The notes beneath the pieces were generated by a model. That model was not told where the DNA came from and did no database searches. It saw only the letters and a list, made by a program, of their open reading frames with translations. From Jejuia rubra (GTDB lineage: Bacteria > Bacteroidota > Bacteroidia > Flavobacteriales > Flavobacteriaceae): a stretch of DNA of 64,000 nt. The DNA lies in contig NZ_JBHULY010000028.1 in NCBI RefSeq assembly GCF_042684665.1, forward strand, positions 19,299 to 83,298, given 5' to 3'. This document shows positions 45,183 to 54,961 of this stretch, piece after piece (position 1 is the stretch's first letter; the number at the start of each line of letters is the position of its first letter). The position numbers and the translations under genes were made by a program.

Positions 45183-46307
45183 ATGAAATACCAAAAGAGA
45201 CAAAATGCCATCGTTCTGCTTGCAGATGGTACGATTTTTTATGGAAAAGCAGTAGGAGGAAAGCAAGGAACGGCTTTCGGAGAAGTATGTTTTAATACTG
45301 GAATGACGGGGTATCAGGAAATTTTTACTGACCCTTCATATTATGGACAACTTATGGTAGCCACCAATGCCCATATTGGCAATTACGGCACCAATGAAGA
45401 TGAAGTAGAATCCGATTCTATAAAAATAGCTGGTTTGATCGTCAAAAACTTTAGCTACGACTATTCACGTCCTGCAGCAGATAGTTCACTTGAAGAGTTT
45501 TTGGATAAAAATAATCTTTTGGCCATTTCGGATGTGGATACCAGAGCTTTGGTGAGTTATATTAGGGATCATGGCGCCATGAACGCCGTGATTTCAACTG
45601 AAGTGGATAACATTGAGGGCTTAAAGAAACAATTAGCCGAAGTTCCAAGCATGGAAGGTTTGGAATTGGCTTCAAAAGTATCTACGAAAGAGCCGTATTA
45701 TTTCGGAGATGAAAATGCCACTTACAAAGTAGCGGCATTGGACATTGGCATTAAAAAGAACATCTTGAGGAATATTGCAAGCAGGGATTGTTATATAAAA
45801 GTGTTTCCTTACAATGCAAAGTTTGAGGATTTGGAGGCTTTTGAGCCCGATGGATATTTCCTGTCCAATGGCCCCGGTGACCCAGAACCATTAGTGGATG
45901 CTCAAGGAGTGGCCAAAGAAATCATCAAACGGGATTTGCCTTTGTTTGGTATTTGTTTGGGTCATCAAGTTATTGCTATTGCAAATGGTGTTTCAACTTA
46001 TAAAATGTACAATGGGCATCGAGGTATAAATCATCCTGTAAAGAACTTAATCACAGGAAAAGGGGAAATCACCTCCCAAAACCATGGTTTTGCCGTAAAT
46101 AGGGAAGAAGCAGAGGCAAACACAGATTTGCAGATTACCCATATTCATTTGAATGATGATACTGTGGCGGGATTGGCGATGAAAAATAAAAACGTATTTT
46201 CGGTCCAATATCACCCAGAGGCTAGTCCAGGGCCTCATGATTCATCCTATTTATTCGATCAATTCGTAGAAAATATAAAAAAAGCCAAACTGACCACCGT
46301 TCAGTAA
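45183..46307 (+). CDS. carA: Carbamoyl-phosphate synthase small (glutaminase) subunit
   Basis: 374 residues from ATG 45183 (MKYQKRQNAIVLLADGTIFY). The longer frame from 45153 would start inside a repeat. N-terminal domain with FGEVCFNTGMTGYQEIFTDP, then class I amidotransferase with nucleophile Cys in FGICLGHQVIAIANG and the His/Glu pair in YHPEASPGPHDSSYLF. Supplies ammonia to CarB for pyrimidine and arginine synthesis; carB is not in the window. Confidence 0.97.
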   Translation: MKYQKRQNAIVLLADGTIFYGKAVGGKQGTAFGEVCFNTGMTGYQEIFTDPSYYGQLMVATNAHIGNYGTNEDEVESDSIKIAGLIVKNFSYDYSRPAADSSLEEFLDKNNLLAISDVDTRALVSYIRDHGAMNAVISTEVDNIEGLKKQLAEVPSMEGLELASKVSTKEPYYFGDENATYKVAALDIGIKKNILRNIASRDCYIKVFPYNAKFEDLEAFEPDGYFLSNGPGDPEPLVDAQGVAKEIIKRDLPLFGICLGHQVIAIANGVSTYKMYNGHRGINHPVKNLITGKGEITSQNHGFAVNREEAEANTDLQITHIHLNDDTVAGLAMKNKNVFSVQYHPEASPGPHDSSYLFDQFVENIKKAKLTTVQ

Positions 46308-46326
46308 AATTTGAGGCATTTTCAAA

Positions 46327-46350
46327 CTAAAACGTTTTAGCTTTCTTTTT
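46327..46350 (+). terminator. Weak terminator-like palindrome after carA
   Basis: CTAAAACGTTTTAG (perfect 14-base palindrome) followed by a T-rich stretch, 20 bases after the carA stop. Confidence 0.4.
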
Positions 46351-46372
46351 AAGATTTTATGACAAAAGCTAG

Positions 46373-46402
46373 TTAATAACAGAAGATTTAGCCGTAAATT
46401 TG
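46373..46402 (+). promoter_or_regulatory. Probable eno promoter
   Basis: TAAATTTG (46395-46402) is an exact -7 element 30 bases before the eno ATG. TTA at 46373-46375 gives an imperfect -33 at 19 bases. Confidence 0.6.
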
Positions 46403-46431
46403 GGCTCGAAAGATTAAAAAAACAACCAATT

Positions 46432-47721
46432 ATGAGTGCAATTATTAATATCCACGCAAGACAAATCCTCGATTCAAGAGGAAATCCGACAGTGGAAGTA
46501 GATGTAATTACTGAAAATGGAGTATTAGGTAGAGCTGCCGTACCATCGGGAGCATCAACAGGAGAACATGAAGCCGTAGAGTTACGTGACGGAGGAGATA
46601 CTTACATGGGCAAAGGCGTTTTAAAGGCCGTAGATAACGTAAATTCAGTAATCGCTGAGGAATTGCTTGGCGTTTCCGTGTTTGAGCAAAACTTTATCGA
46701 TCAAACCATGATTGATTTGGATGGTACGCCAAACAAATCAAAGTTAGGCGCTAATGCTATCTTAGGTGTGTCTTTGGCTGCAGCAAAAGCAGCGGCTAAT
46801 GAGTTGAATATGCCTTTATATAGATATGTTGGAGGTGTTTCTGCAAACACGTTACCAGTTCCTATGATGAACATTATCAATGGAGGTTCGCATAGTGATG
46901 CACCAATTGCATTCCAGGAATTTATGATTATGCCGGTAAAGGCCAAAAACTTTACGCATGCCATGCAAATGGGTACTGAAATTTTTCACCATTTGAAAAA
47001 AGTATTGCACGATAGAAATTTAAGTACTGCCGTAGGTGACGAAGGTGGATTTGCACCAACTTTGGATGGTACAGAGGATGCTATTGAAACTATCGGTAAA
47101 GCGGTTGGAAACGCTGGATATAAATTTGGCGACGAAGTTAAAATCGCTTTGGATTGTGCTTCTGCAGAATTTTATGTTAATGGCAAATACGATTATACAA
47201 AATTTGAAGGCGATACCGGAGTTGTAAGAACTTCAGAAGAGCAAGCTACCTACTTAGCCGAACTTTGTGAAAAGTATCCAATTATTTCAATTGAAGATGG
47301 TATGGATGAAAATGATTGGGACGGCTGGAAATCCTTGACTGAAAAAGTTGGTGACAAAGTGCAATTGGTTGGTGATGATTTATATGTTACTAATGTTGAG
47401 CGTTTATCACGAGGTATTGAAAACGGCATTGCCAATTCAATTTTGATTAAGGTAAACCAAATCGGTTCTTTAACCGAAACTATCGCTGCGGTAAATATGG
47501 CGAAAAACGCTGGATATACTTCAGTAATGTCTCACCGTTCAGGTGAAACTGAGGATAACACTATCGCAGATTTGGCGGTGGCTTTAAATTGTGGTCAAAT
47601 CAAAACAGGTTCTGCATCGCGTAGCGACCGTATGGCCAAATACAATCAATTGCTTCGTATCGAGGAGGAGCTGGGCTCTGTAGCTTATTTTCCTCAGGAA
47701 AAAGCGTTTAAAGTGAAATAG
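46432..47721 (+). CDS. eno: Enolase
   Basis: 429 residues; 2-phosphoglycerate to phosphoenolpyruvate, also an RNA degradosome partner in some bacteria. HARQILDSRGNPTVEVDV, GDEGGFAPTLDGTEDAIE, magnesium and catalytic segments LVGDDLYVTN, KVNQIGSLTETI, MSHRSGETEDNTIADLAV and KTGSASRSDRMAKYNQLLRI are all intact. Monocistronic between its own promoter and a strong terminator. Confidence 0.98.
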   Translation: MSAIINIHARQILDSRGNPTVEVDVITENGVLGRAAVPSGASTGEHEAVELRDGGDTYMGKGVLKAVDNVNSVIAEELLGVSVFEQNFIDQTMIDLDGTPNKSKLGANAILGVSLAAAKAAANELNMPLYRYVGGVSANTLPVPMMNIINGGSHSDAPIAFQEFMIMPVKAKNFTHAMQMGTEIFHHLKKVLHDRNLSTAVGDEGGFAPTLDGTEDAIETIGKAVGNAGYKFGDEVKIALDCASAEFYVNGKYDYTKFEGDTGVVRTSEEQATYLAELCEKYPIISIEDGMDENDWDGWKSLTEKVGDKVQLVGDDLYVTNVERLSRGIENGIANSILIKVNQIGSLTETIAAVNMAKNAGYTSVMSHRSGETEDNTIADLAVALNCGQIKTGSASRSDRMAKYNQLLRIEEELGSVAYFPQEKAFKVK

Positions 47722-47743
47722 ATTAGTTTTTCTTACTATATTA

Positions 47744-47781
47744 AAATCCTGTTATCATCGATAACAGGATTTTTTGTTTTT
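47744..47781 (+). terminator. Terminator of eno
   Basis: Perfect 13-bp stem AAATCCTGTTATC/GATAACAGGATTT with three-base loop and T tract. Confidence 0.92.
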
Positions 47782-47797
47782 AACCCATTCTCCAGTA

Positions 47798-48835
47798 TTG
47801 AAGTTTAAAGAAATTATTAGAAACTATCTTCAATTATTGTATCATCTGCTGGTAGGTGCTATACTAATTATTGCAGTACTGTTAACGTTGGTCATCATCT
47901 TAAGTGTAGCTTTTGATTCAATAACTAACAGGCCTATATTAGTCTTGATGATTGGATTGGCAGCTGCCATATTCGTATATGTTTGGTCAAATAGGGAAAA
48001 GATTTATGGTCATAAAAATTCGTTTAGGTTTCTTTTGTTTGAGATTTTTAAATTAGGATTTGCCATCCTATTTTTTTGTGCGATCGCCCTTAGCGTAAAA
48101 AAGGCTCCTAAACCTTCAAAACCAAGAATTGTGGATGAATCGGTTGTCTTGTATACCGACAGTATCGATGGAGAGGTAGAAAAATACTATTTAAGTACTC
48201 AAAATTGGAGGGATTTCAGCAGAAAACCACATTCCCTGCCTTTCAAAATAAATTTTGATAATGTGGAACTATCTACTCGAAATAGGAAAAATTATAAAGT
48301 GTCCTTTGGATTTAAATGGGGAGACTTTTACCAGCAACTTTGTGGTAACGACCAAGTATTAATTAATGAGCTGGCCGAGACCTTTTATGCCTATCAGCAA
48401 CAAGAAAAATTAAGTAGAAGGGATTTCGCCGAATTAATGATATCTGCCATTCAGGATATTCCGTATAACCTGATTTTGAGCAGAGCATGCGATAGTTTGG
48501 ACATCAAACCTTGCTATGGAAATATAAAACTTGGACTTTATGCACCTGCAGAGTTTATCTCCCATTTGAGAGGCGATTGCGATACACGTACCGTTTTGCT
48601 CTTTACATTGCTTTCCCGCTTTAATTACGATATTGCTATCCTGAATAGCCAGGCTTATAAGCATTCAATTTTAGGGATTCACATTCCTGCTACCGGAAAG
48701 TTTAAATCGATTAACAATAAAAGATATTATTTTGTAGAAACAACCACTCGTGGTTGCCCTATTGGCTATTTGCATCCCGAATGGTCAGATATCAAAAAAT
48801 GGGATTTCGAACTTTTATTTAACGCTAAATCTTAA
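47798..48835 (+). CDS. Membrane protein with transglutaminase-like domain
   Basis: About 345 residues. Two or three N-terminal helices (AILIIAVLLTLVIILSVAF, VLMIGLAAAIFVYVW, LGFAILFFCAIALSV), then a soluble domain with HLRGDCDTRTVLLFTLLSRF, KHSILGIHIP and YFVETTTRGCPIG. These resemble the Cys, His and Asp/Glu positions of the transglutaminase-like papain fold, seen in bacterial proteases and amidases. No ATG precedes the helices. TTG 47798 is preferred because the earlier TTG at 47774 lies inside the eno terminator. A DUF350-like gene follows after three bases, so the two probably form one unit. Substrate unknown. Confidence 0.7.
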   Translation: MKFKEIIRNYLQLLYHLLVGAILIIAVLLTLVIILSVAFDSITNRPILVLMIGLAAAIFVYVWSNREKIYGHKNSFRFLLFEIFKLGFAILFFCAIALSVKKAPKPSKPRIVDESVVLYTDSIDGEVEKYYLSTQNWRDFSRKPHSLPFKINFDNVELSTRNRKNYKVSFGFKWGDFYQQLCGNDQVLINELAETFYAYQQQEKLSRRDFAELMISAIQDIPYNLILSRACDSLDIKPCYGNIKLGLYAPAEFISHLRGDCDTRTVLLFTLLSRFNYDIAILNSQAYKHSILGIHIPATGKFKSINNKRYYFVETTTRGCPIGYLHPEWSDIKKWDFELLFNAKS

Positions 48836-48838
48836 AAA

Positions 48839-49351
48839 ATGGACTTATTTTATCTCGCCTTAAGCCAAGTGATAATTTCAATTTTCTTGTCAATTGTGAT
48901 ATTTTTCATTTCATACAAAATTCTGATTAAGGCATTTAAATTGAATGAAAGCAAGTTTGAGAACGATAATCTGGCCTTGAGCATATTTTTTTCGGGAATA
49001 ATTTTCAGTATAGGATATTTACTTAGTGCTATAATTCCTTCTATTATCAATGCAGTTCAGCTCATAAAAACGAATGCCGACGGCAACCTGTATTTAGAAG
49101 TTTTCAAATATTCGACTATTAGTTTGTTGATTGGGTTTCTAACGATTTCCTTAATACAAATGGGCGCGTTTTTCTTGGTAAAAGTGATGACGAAACACAT
49201 CAAGGAGGTAGAAGCCTTAAAACAAAATAATCTTTCCGTGGCGCTACTTCTAATAAGTATCTTGATTTCAATAACATTAATTTCAAAGGAAGGTCTTATT
49301 TTTCTTTTGGAAACGTTTTTGCCTCACCCCGAGTTTGTCCAGTTTAATTAG
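48839..49351 (+). CDS. DUF350-like integral membrane protein
   Basis: 170 residues with four helices arranged as two similar pairs; FENDNLALSIFFSGIIFSIG and KQNNLSVALLLISILISITL show the NLA-type motif once per half, as in DUF350 (YjfL) proteins. Function unknown for the family, which occurs in membrane-stress or polyamine-linked operons in other bacteria. Co-transcribed with the transglutaminase-like protein. Family call is by motif only. Confidence 0.6.
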   Translation: MDLFYLALSQVIISIFLSIVIFFISYKILIKAFKLNESKFENDNLALSIFFSGIIFSIGYLLSAIIPSIINAVQLIKTNADGNLYLEVFKYSTISLLIGFLTISLIQMGAFFLVKVMTKHIKEVEALKQNNLSVALLLISILISITLISKEGLIFLLETFLPHPEFVQFN

Positions 49352-49593
49352 TCAACAGAACCAATGGCGATTGGCTTTGAGAGATTGTTTTCAGTATGAA
49401 AAGTGGTAAAAGGGAAAGAACAAATCCCGATTGAAATTAAATTATCAAAGTAGGTGTTTTCTTGAAATGACCACTTTTTATGGGTATTAATTTTAACAAT
49501 ATCTCAATTAATAAAACCTTTAAAAATCAACTTCAGAAATCAGCAGATATTTCGTAATTTAGCACTTCCAAAAAAATTAAATACAATATATAC

Positions 49594-50877
49594 ATGTCAG
49601 ATACCGCTACGCTTGAAATTAATGGAGAAAAATATGAGTTTCCTCTTGTAAAAGGAACAGAAAATGAAGTTGCAATAGACATTAGAACACTTAGAGGTGT
49701 GAGTAAGGTCATTACTTTGGATTCCGGATATAAAAATACCGGGTCATGTGAAAGTGCCATTACGTTTTTAGATGGAGAAAAAGGTATATTAAGATACAGA
49801 GGGTATTCAATTGAAGAGCTAGCAGAAAAAGCAGACTTTTTGGAAGTAGCTTATTTATTAATTTTTGGTGAGTTGCCTACTTCAGAGCAATTGGCGAAGT
49901 TCCATCATGATATCATGGAAAACTCAATGGTGGATGAGGACGTACACAAGATTCTTGATGCATTTCCGAAGAATGCCCATCCTATGGGTGTGCTTTCTTC
50001 TTTAACGAGTGGATTAATTGCATTTAATCCATCTTCGGTAAATGTGGACTCTGAGGAAGAGATGTATCGAGCCATTGTTAAAATATTGGGGCAGTTCCCT
50101 GTATTGGTGGCTTGGGTGATGCGGAAAAAGAAAGGCTTGCCTTTAAATTATGGCTCTAAAAAATTGAGCTACGTTGATAATTTAATGCAAATGATGTTCC
50201 AACAGCCCAATGAGGATTTTGAACTGAATGAGATCGTTAGGGATGCATTGGATAAATTATTGATTTTGCATGCGGATCATGAGCAAAATTGTTCTACTTC
50301 GACGGTGAGGATCACAGGTTCATCCCATGCAGGGTTATTTGTTTCTATAGCAGCCGGAATTTCTGCACTTTGGGGACCTCTGCATGGAGGCGCTAACCAA
50401 GCTGTTTTGGAAATGCTTGAGGCCATTAAGGAAGATGGGGGAGATACTAAAAAGTATATGGCGAAGGCCAAGGATAAAAGCGATCCTTTCCGCTTGATGG
50501 GATTTGGACATAGAGTTTATAAGAATTTTGATCCAAGGGCACGAATTATCAAAAAGGCTGCTGATGAGGTTCTAGCCGATTTAGGTGTTGAAGATCCTAT
50601 TTTGGACATTGCTAAAGGCTTGGAAAAAGAAGCTTTGGAAGATCAATATTTTGTAGATAGAAAATTGTACCCTAATGTAGATTTCTATTCAGGTATCATT
50701 TACAGGGCTATGGGTATTCCGGTGGAAATGTTTACCGTAATGTTTGCAATGGGACGTTTACCAGGGTGGATTGCCCAATGGCGTGAAATGCGATTGAACA
50801 AGGAGCCAATCGGTCGCCCAAGACAATTGTATGTTGGTGCAACAGAAAGGTCGTTTAAGCCGATTGATCAAAGATAA
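49594..50877 (+). CDS. gltA: Citrate synthase
   Basis: 427 residues, the hexameric type I length. Condenses acetyl-CoA and oxaloacetate. Motifs: LRYRGYSIEELAEKADFLEV, active-site His in SSHAGLFVSIAAGISALWGP-LHGGAN, FGHRVYKNFDPRA, and the catalytic-Asp region YPNVDFYSGIIYRAMGIP. A TAATTTAG box 32 bases before the ATG is a possible -7 element. Followed by a terminator. Confidence 0.97.
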   Translation: MSDTATLEINGEKYEFPLVKGTENEVAIDIRTLRGVSKVITLDSGYKNTGSCESAITFLDGEKGILRYRGYSIEELAEKADFLEVAYLLIFGELPTSEQLAKFHHDIMENSMVDEDVHKILDAFPKNAHPMGVLSSLTSGLIAFNPSSVNVDSEEEMYRAIVKILGQFPVLVAWVMRKKKGLPLNYGSKKLSYVDNLMQMMFQQPNEDFELNEIVRDALDKLLILHADHEQNCSTSTVRITGSSHAGLFVSIAAGISALWGPLHGGANQAVLEMLEAIKEDGGDTKKYMAKAKDKSDPFRLMGFGHRVYKNFDPRARIIKKAADEVLADLGVEDPILDIAKGLEKEALEDQYFVDRKLYPNVDFYSGIIYRAMGIPVEMFTVMFAMGRLPGWIAQWREMRLNKEPIGRPRQLYVGATERSFKPIDQR

Positions 50878-50901
50878 AGCCCTAGGGATTATGATATTGT
50901 T

Positions 50902-50933
50902 AAGCTTCATGATGTTTTCATGAAGCTTTTTTT
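50902..50933 (+). terminator. Terminator of gltA
   Basis: 11-bp perfect stem AAGCTTCATGA/TCATGAAGCTT, five-base loop, T tract. Confidence 0.88.
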
Positions 50934-51024
50934 GTTATTTCTGTTATTTCTGAGAATAATTCAAAATTTGCTTTTTAATCCGTAGTTTAGCACTTTAAAA
51001 AATTCGAAAACATTAGTCGAAAAA

Positions 51025-51939
51025 ATGATACAACTAAATGTTCAAAATGAGACTTCAAGATTGCGCTCAGTCGTTTTAGGCACAGCTGAAAGCATTGGCC
51101 CCATTCCTAACATTGAGGATTGTTACGACCCAAAAAGTATCGAGCATATTTTGGCGGGCACGTATCCAACAGAAGCCGATATGATAAAAGAGATGAATAC
51201 CGTTTTGAATGTGTTTGAAAAGTACGATGTAAAAGTGTATCGTCCCGAGGTTATCGAAAATTGTAATCAAATTTTTTCAAGGGATATTGCCTTTGTGATT
51301 GACGATATCATGATTGAAGCCAATATTTTGCCCCATCGCGAGGAAGAAGTACATGCCATTGATTATATCTGGAATCGGGTGTCCGAAGACAAACGTATTA
51401 TTTTACCGGAGGATTGCCATGTTGAAGGTGGAGATGTTATGCCATGGAACGACTATATTTTTATGGGTACCTATTCTGGTAAGGATTATTCGGATTTGAT
51501 TACAGCACGAACAAATACTCAGGCCGTTGGCGCCATTCAGGATTTATTTCCTAACAGAAAAGTAAAATCTTTCGAATTGAGAAAATCCAATACTAACCCC
51601 CGTGAGAATGCACTGCATTTGGATTGTTGCTTCAATCCTTTAGGAAAGGGAAAAGCCATTATCCATAAAAACGGGTTTTTAGTAGAGGAAGAATATAATT
51701 GGTTAGTTAACTTCTTTGGAAAGGAAAACCTATTTGAGATTACAAAGGATGAAATGTACGATATGTACAGTAATGTGTTTTCAATTTCAGAAGATGTGAT
51801 AATTTCAGAATGCAATTTTACCCGATTGAATAATTGGCTTAGAGCCCAAGGTTTCACTGTTGAGGAAGTGCCCTATGCTGAAATTGGAAAGCAGGAGGGA
51901 TTGTTGCGTTGCACCACTTTGTCACTGTTTAGAGATTAA
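51025..51939 (+). CDS. Amidinotransferase/dimethylarginine-hydrolase family protein
   Basis: 304 residues with the guanidino-modifying enzyme (GME) pentein fold. Substrate Asp region FSRDIAFVIDD, Glu/Asp in DCHVEGGDVMPWND, catalytic His in LHLDCCFNPLG and the C-terminal nucleophile in EGLLRCTTLSLF. These are the residues of hydrolases and transferases acting on arginine, dimethylarginine or related guanidines. It precedes a second GME protein by 8 bases, so they likely act in one arginine/citrulline pathway. Whether it is a hydrolase or a transferase cannot be decided. Confidence 0.8.
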   Translation: MIQLNVQNETSRLRSVVLGTAESIGPIPNIEDCYDPKSIEHILAGTYPTEADMIKEMNTVLNVFEKYDVKVYRPEVIENCNQIFSRDIAFVIDDIMIEANILPHREEEVHAIDYIWNRVSEDKRIILPEDCHVEGGDVMPWNDYIFMGTYSGKDYSDLITARTNTQAVGAIQDLFPNRKVKSFELRKSNTNPRENALHLDCCFNPLGKGKAIIHKNGFLVEEEYNWLVNFFGKENLFEITKDEMYDMYSNVFSISEDVIISECNFTRLNNWLRAQGFTVEEVPYAEIGKQEGLLRCTTLSLFRD

Positions 51940-51947
51940 ACTTAAAT

Positions 51948-52889
51948 ATGAAGCAACAAACCACAAATACCATATTAATGGTGCGTCCCGTAAATTTTAG
52001 AATGAACGAGCAGACAGCTGTTAACAACTATTATCAAGAATCCATTGACGGTGTTTTGCCTGAAACCATTAAGGTAAAAGCGCAAAACGAGTTTGATAGC
52101 TATGTTGAAAAGTTACGTGGTATAGGTGTAAACGTTGTTGTGGCAAATGACAGAATAGAAACGGATACCCCCGATTCTATCTTCCCCAATAACTGGGTGT
52201 CCTTTCACGAAAATGGGGATGTAGGCTTGTATCCAATGTTTGCTGAAAACAGGAGATTGGAGCGTAGAGAAGATATTTTGGAAACCTTGGAATCCGAGGG
52301 GTTCATTATCAATAATATAATTGATTATACCAGTGCCGAAGAAGAGGGAGTGTTTTTGGAAGGTACTGGAAGCGTGATTTTAGATCGCGCCAACCAAAAA
52401 GCATATTGTGCATTATCGCCTAGGGCCAATGAGGATTTGTTTATTGAGTTTTGTGAGGATTTTGAATATTTTCCTATTGTGTTTACGGCCAACCAAACAG
52501 TCGATGGGCACAGGAAACCGATTTACCATACCAATGTAATGATGTGCGTGGCAGAAACGTTTGCTGTAATTTGTCTAAGTAGTATTGACGACAAAAAGGA
52601 ACGAAAAAATGTTATCAAACACTTAAAAGATGATGGTAAAGAAATTATTGATATTACAGAAAAACAAGTAGCCCAATTTGCGGGCAATATGTTGCAGGTA
52701 AGGGCACAAAATGATGAGCGCTATTTGATTATGAGCCAATCGGCATATGACAGCCTTTCGAAACAGCAAATCAATGCTATTGCGAAGCATTGCGAAATCC
52801 TTTCAAGTGATCTGAATACCATTGAAACCTGCGGAGGAGGAAGCGCGCGGTGTATGATGGCAGAGGTGTTTTTGCCTAAAGTAAATTAG
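51948..52889 (+). CDS. ctlX: Citrulline-utilisation-type hydrolase (CtlX-like, pentein fold)
   Basis: 313 residues. RPVNFRMNEQTAVNNYYQES, DTPDSIFPNNWVSFHENGDV, FLEGTGSVILDR, catalytic His in GHRKPIYHTNVMMCV and the C-terminal nucleophile in CGGGSARCMMAEVFLP follow the CtlX/amidinotransferase subfamily. Family members are linked to citrulline or arginine breakdown. Together with the preceding gene it makes a two-gene module. It overlaps the convergent histidine kinase by 4 bases. Confidence 0.8.
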   Translation: MKQQTTNTILMVRPVNFRMNEQTAVNNYYQESIDGVLPETIKVKAQNEFDSYVEKLRGIGVNVVVANDRIETDTPDSIFPNNWVSFHENGDVGLYPMFAENRRLERREDILETLESEGFIINNIIDYTSAEEEGVFLEGTGSVILDRANQKAYCALSPRANEDLFIEFCEDFEYFPIVFTANQTVDGHRKPIYHTNVMMCVAETFAVICLSSIDDKKERKNVIKHLKDDGKEIIDITEKQVAQFAGNMLQVRAQNDERYLIMSQSAYDSLSKQQINAIAKHCEILSSDLNTIETCGGGSARCMMAEVFLPKVN

Positions 52890-54961
52890 TGATCGCCGTT
52901 GGGTTTGGATTTCGGCAATTGAACGTAGAATGTACTTCCAACATTAACGGTGCTTTCCACCCAAATTTTACCGCCGTTAAGTTCTACCAACTCTCTGCAA
53001 ATTGAAAGCCCTAAACCAGTACCTTTCTCATTATTGGTGCCCATAGTAGTGAAACTACTACTTTTAAAGAGTTTTTCGATATTGTGCTGAGAAATACCTA
53101 TGCCGGTGTCTGCAATGCTGAGAATGCATGTGCCATTGCTGATGTGGTTTGAAATGGTAATCGTATCACCTTTTCTTGAGAATTTTAAGGCATTGGCCAA
53201 TAGATTTTGGATAACGATTTCAATCATGCTTCTATCAGCATAAGCGAAATCACGAAGCGAATGGTCTACCAGCTCAATGCCCTTACTCTCCAAGCGTTGC
53301 TCAACTAGCTTCACTTTTTCCTCAAATACCTCTTGAATATCGAATAAGCTCGGACTTGGCTTAAGCGACTGCATTTGGGATTTGGACCAATTCAATAAAT
53401 TGAACAATAAAAGCGAAGCATTATTAGCATTTTCGCTCAATTCGGGAATCAAGTTATCAAACTCTTCCCGGGACAGAGAACCGTCCCTGAGCAAATCTAT
53501 AAATCCGTTAATGGACGATAAAGAGTCTTTCAAATCGTGCGAAACTATCGAGAACAACTTGTCCTTAACGTTATTTATATTTTCCAGGTGCTTGGTCTGC
53601 TCCACAAAAGCTTCATTTTGCAATTGTATTTTTAGGTTCTTTTCTTCTAGTTCTTGAGCGTATTTCAGGCTATTATTACGTTTCATATAAACCCAGACCA
53701 AGAATATACAAACCAGCGCAAGTACGCCCAACAAAATATAAAAGAACAACTTAAATTGATTTAACTTGTCCTGGTTTTCGGTAATAATCTGTTCTTTATT
53801 TTCAAGAGCGGCTTCTTTTTTGTCTTCTTCCTGGTCAAAATTTAAGTTGAGGTCCTCTTCAGGAATCTTAACCGTTTCGGCTATGGGTTTGGTTTTAGCC
53901 TTTTCCAAACTGTCTTTTAGGTTGTAATAATTGCGTTGCCAAACAAAAGCTCCGTCAAATTTCCGTTTGGTGGAATCCAAAGCCTTCATTAGTTTATAAT
54001 GCTTTAAAAGTTCCTCTTTGTCATTAAGCCTTCTGGCAATGGCTCCGGCTTCTAGCAGTTGTTGCTCCGCAATAATTAATCTGTTTTGGCTTAAATTTAA
54101 ACTGCCCAAATTATGCAAAGTAACCATCAAATTTTGCTGGTTTCGATTTTTCCTGTTAAGATTTAGGCCTTGAATTAAATATTTGGTCGCAGTATCATAA
54201 TCATTAAAGCTAAGGTACTCTCCACCTAATTTAGGAAGTATTTCGCTTCTTAATGAATCGTTTTTGCCATTTTTTCCTGCCAATACCCTTTCGTAAAAAT
54301 CAATAGACCTACGGTGCTCTTTTATTTTGGAATAGAGTTCGGCCAATTTAAGACTAGAGCTACTTATGCCTTCACTATCGTTAAGTTGTTCTTGAATTTC
54401 TAAGGCTTTGGTGTTGAATTCGATGGCCTTATTCATATCATTAATTTCACCATAAGCTTTGCCCAAACTGGCATAGGCAGTCCTTAATTCCTCGTACAAA
54501 TTACGGTTCTCTAACTCCTTTATAGCAGAAAGTGAATATTGTAGCCCCTTAGCATAATTGCCACGTTCAATCTCAATTAGGCCTATGCTATTGTTTACTT
54601 TGGCCACGTTAAGCGTATCCTTTAGCTGATTAAAAAGTGCCTTTGCCTTGGTATAACCATCTATGGCATTAATGTAATCGCTCTTTCGGGCATAAATCAA
54701 AGCTTTATAATATGTGGTCTTAGCTATACCATCTCCGTAACCAATTTTGGAGGAAAGCTTATCACTTTCGATTATATATTTAATGGCACGATCGTAGTCT
54801 TTGTTCTCGAAAAGGTATTCAATCAGTTTGAGGGAAGTGTCAACTTTAAGGGAGTCAGAAGTCTGAAATGCCAAAGCTATAGATAGGCTATCTATTTCCT
54901 TGGTTTGTGTAAAACCTAGGAATACGGATAAGAAAATAATTAGGGTAAAAATCCTCCTCAT
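52886..54961 (-). CDS. TPR-containing hybrid-free sensor histidine kinase
   Basis: 691 residues. Signal peptide (about 1-19), tetratricopeptide repeats (about 55-350) outside the inner membrane, helix at 404-426, coiled coil, HisKA with His475 in SIVSHDLKDSLSSINGFIDL, and the ATPase domain with N box IVIQNLLANALKFS, G1 DTGIGISQHNIEKLF and G2 GTGLGLSICRELVELNGG. No receiver domain and no response regulator gene beside it, so the partner is unlinked. TPR-type sensing of a peptide or protein in the periplasm is the likely input (inference). Confidence 0.9.
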   Translation of the reverse strand: MRRIFTLIIFLSVFLGFTQTKEIDSLSIALAFQTSDSLKVDTSLKLIEYLFENKDYDRAIKYIIESDKLSSKIGYGDGIAKTTYYKALIYARKSDYINAIDGYTKAKALFNQLKDTLNVAKVNNSIGLIEIERGNYAKGLQYSLSAIKELENRNLYEELRTAYASLGKAYGEINDMNKAIEFNTKALEIQEQLNDSEGISSSSLKLAELYSKIKEHRRSIDFYERVLAGKNGKNDSLRSEILPKLGGEYLSFNDYDTATKYLIQGLNLNRKNRNQQNLMVTLHNLGSLNLSQNRLIIAEQQLLEAGAIARRLNDKEELLKHYKLMKALDSTKRKFDGAFVWQRNYYNLKDSLEKAKTKPIAETVKIPEEDLNLNFDQEEDKKEAALENKEQIITENQDKLNQFKLFFYILLGVLALVCIFLVWVYMKRNNSLKYAQELEEKNLKIQLQNEAFVEQTKHLENINNVKDKLFSIVSHDLKDSLSSINGFIDLLRDGSLSREEFDNLIPELSENANNASLLLFNLLNWSKSQMQSLKPSPSLFDIQEVFEEKVKLVEQRLESKGIELVDHSLRDFAYADRSMIEIVIQNLLANALKFSRKGDTITISNHISNGTCILSIADTGIGISQHNIEKLFKSSSFTTMGTNNEKGTGLGLSICRELVELNGGKIWVESTVNVGSTFYVQLPKSKPNGDH

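Noticed and set aside
47774..47797. TTG start at 47774 for the transglutaminase-like gene
   Set aside because: It lies in the T tract of the perfect eno terminator; TTG 47798 keeps all membrane helices.
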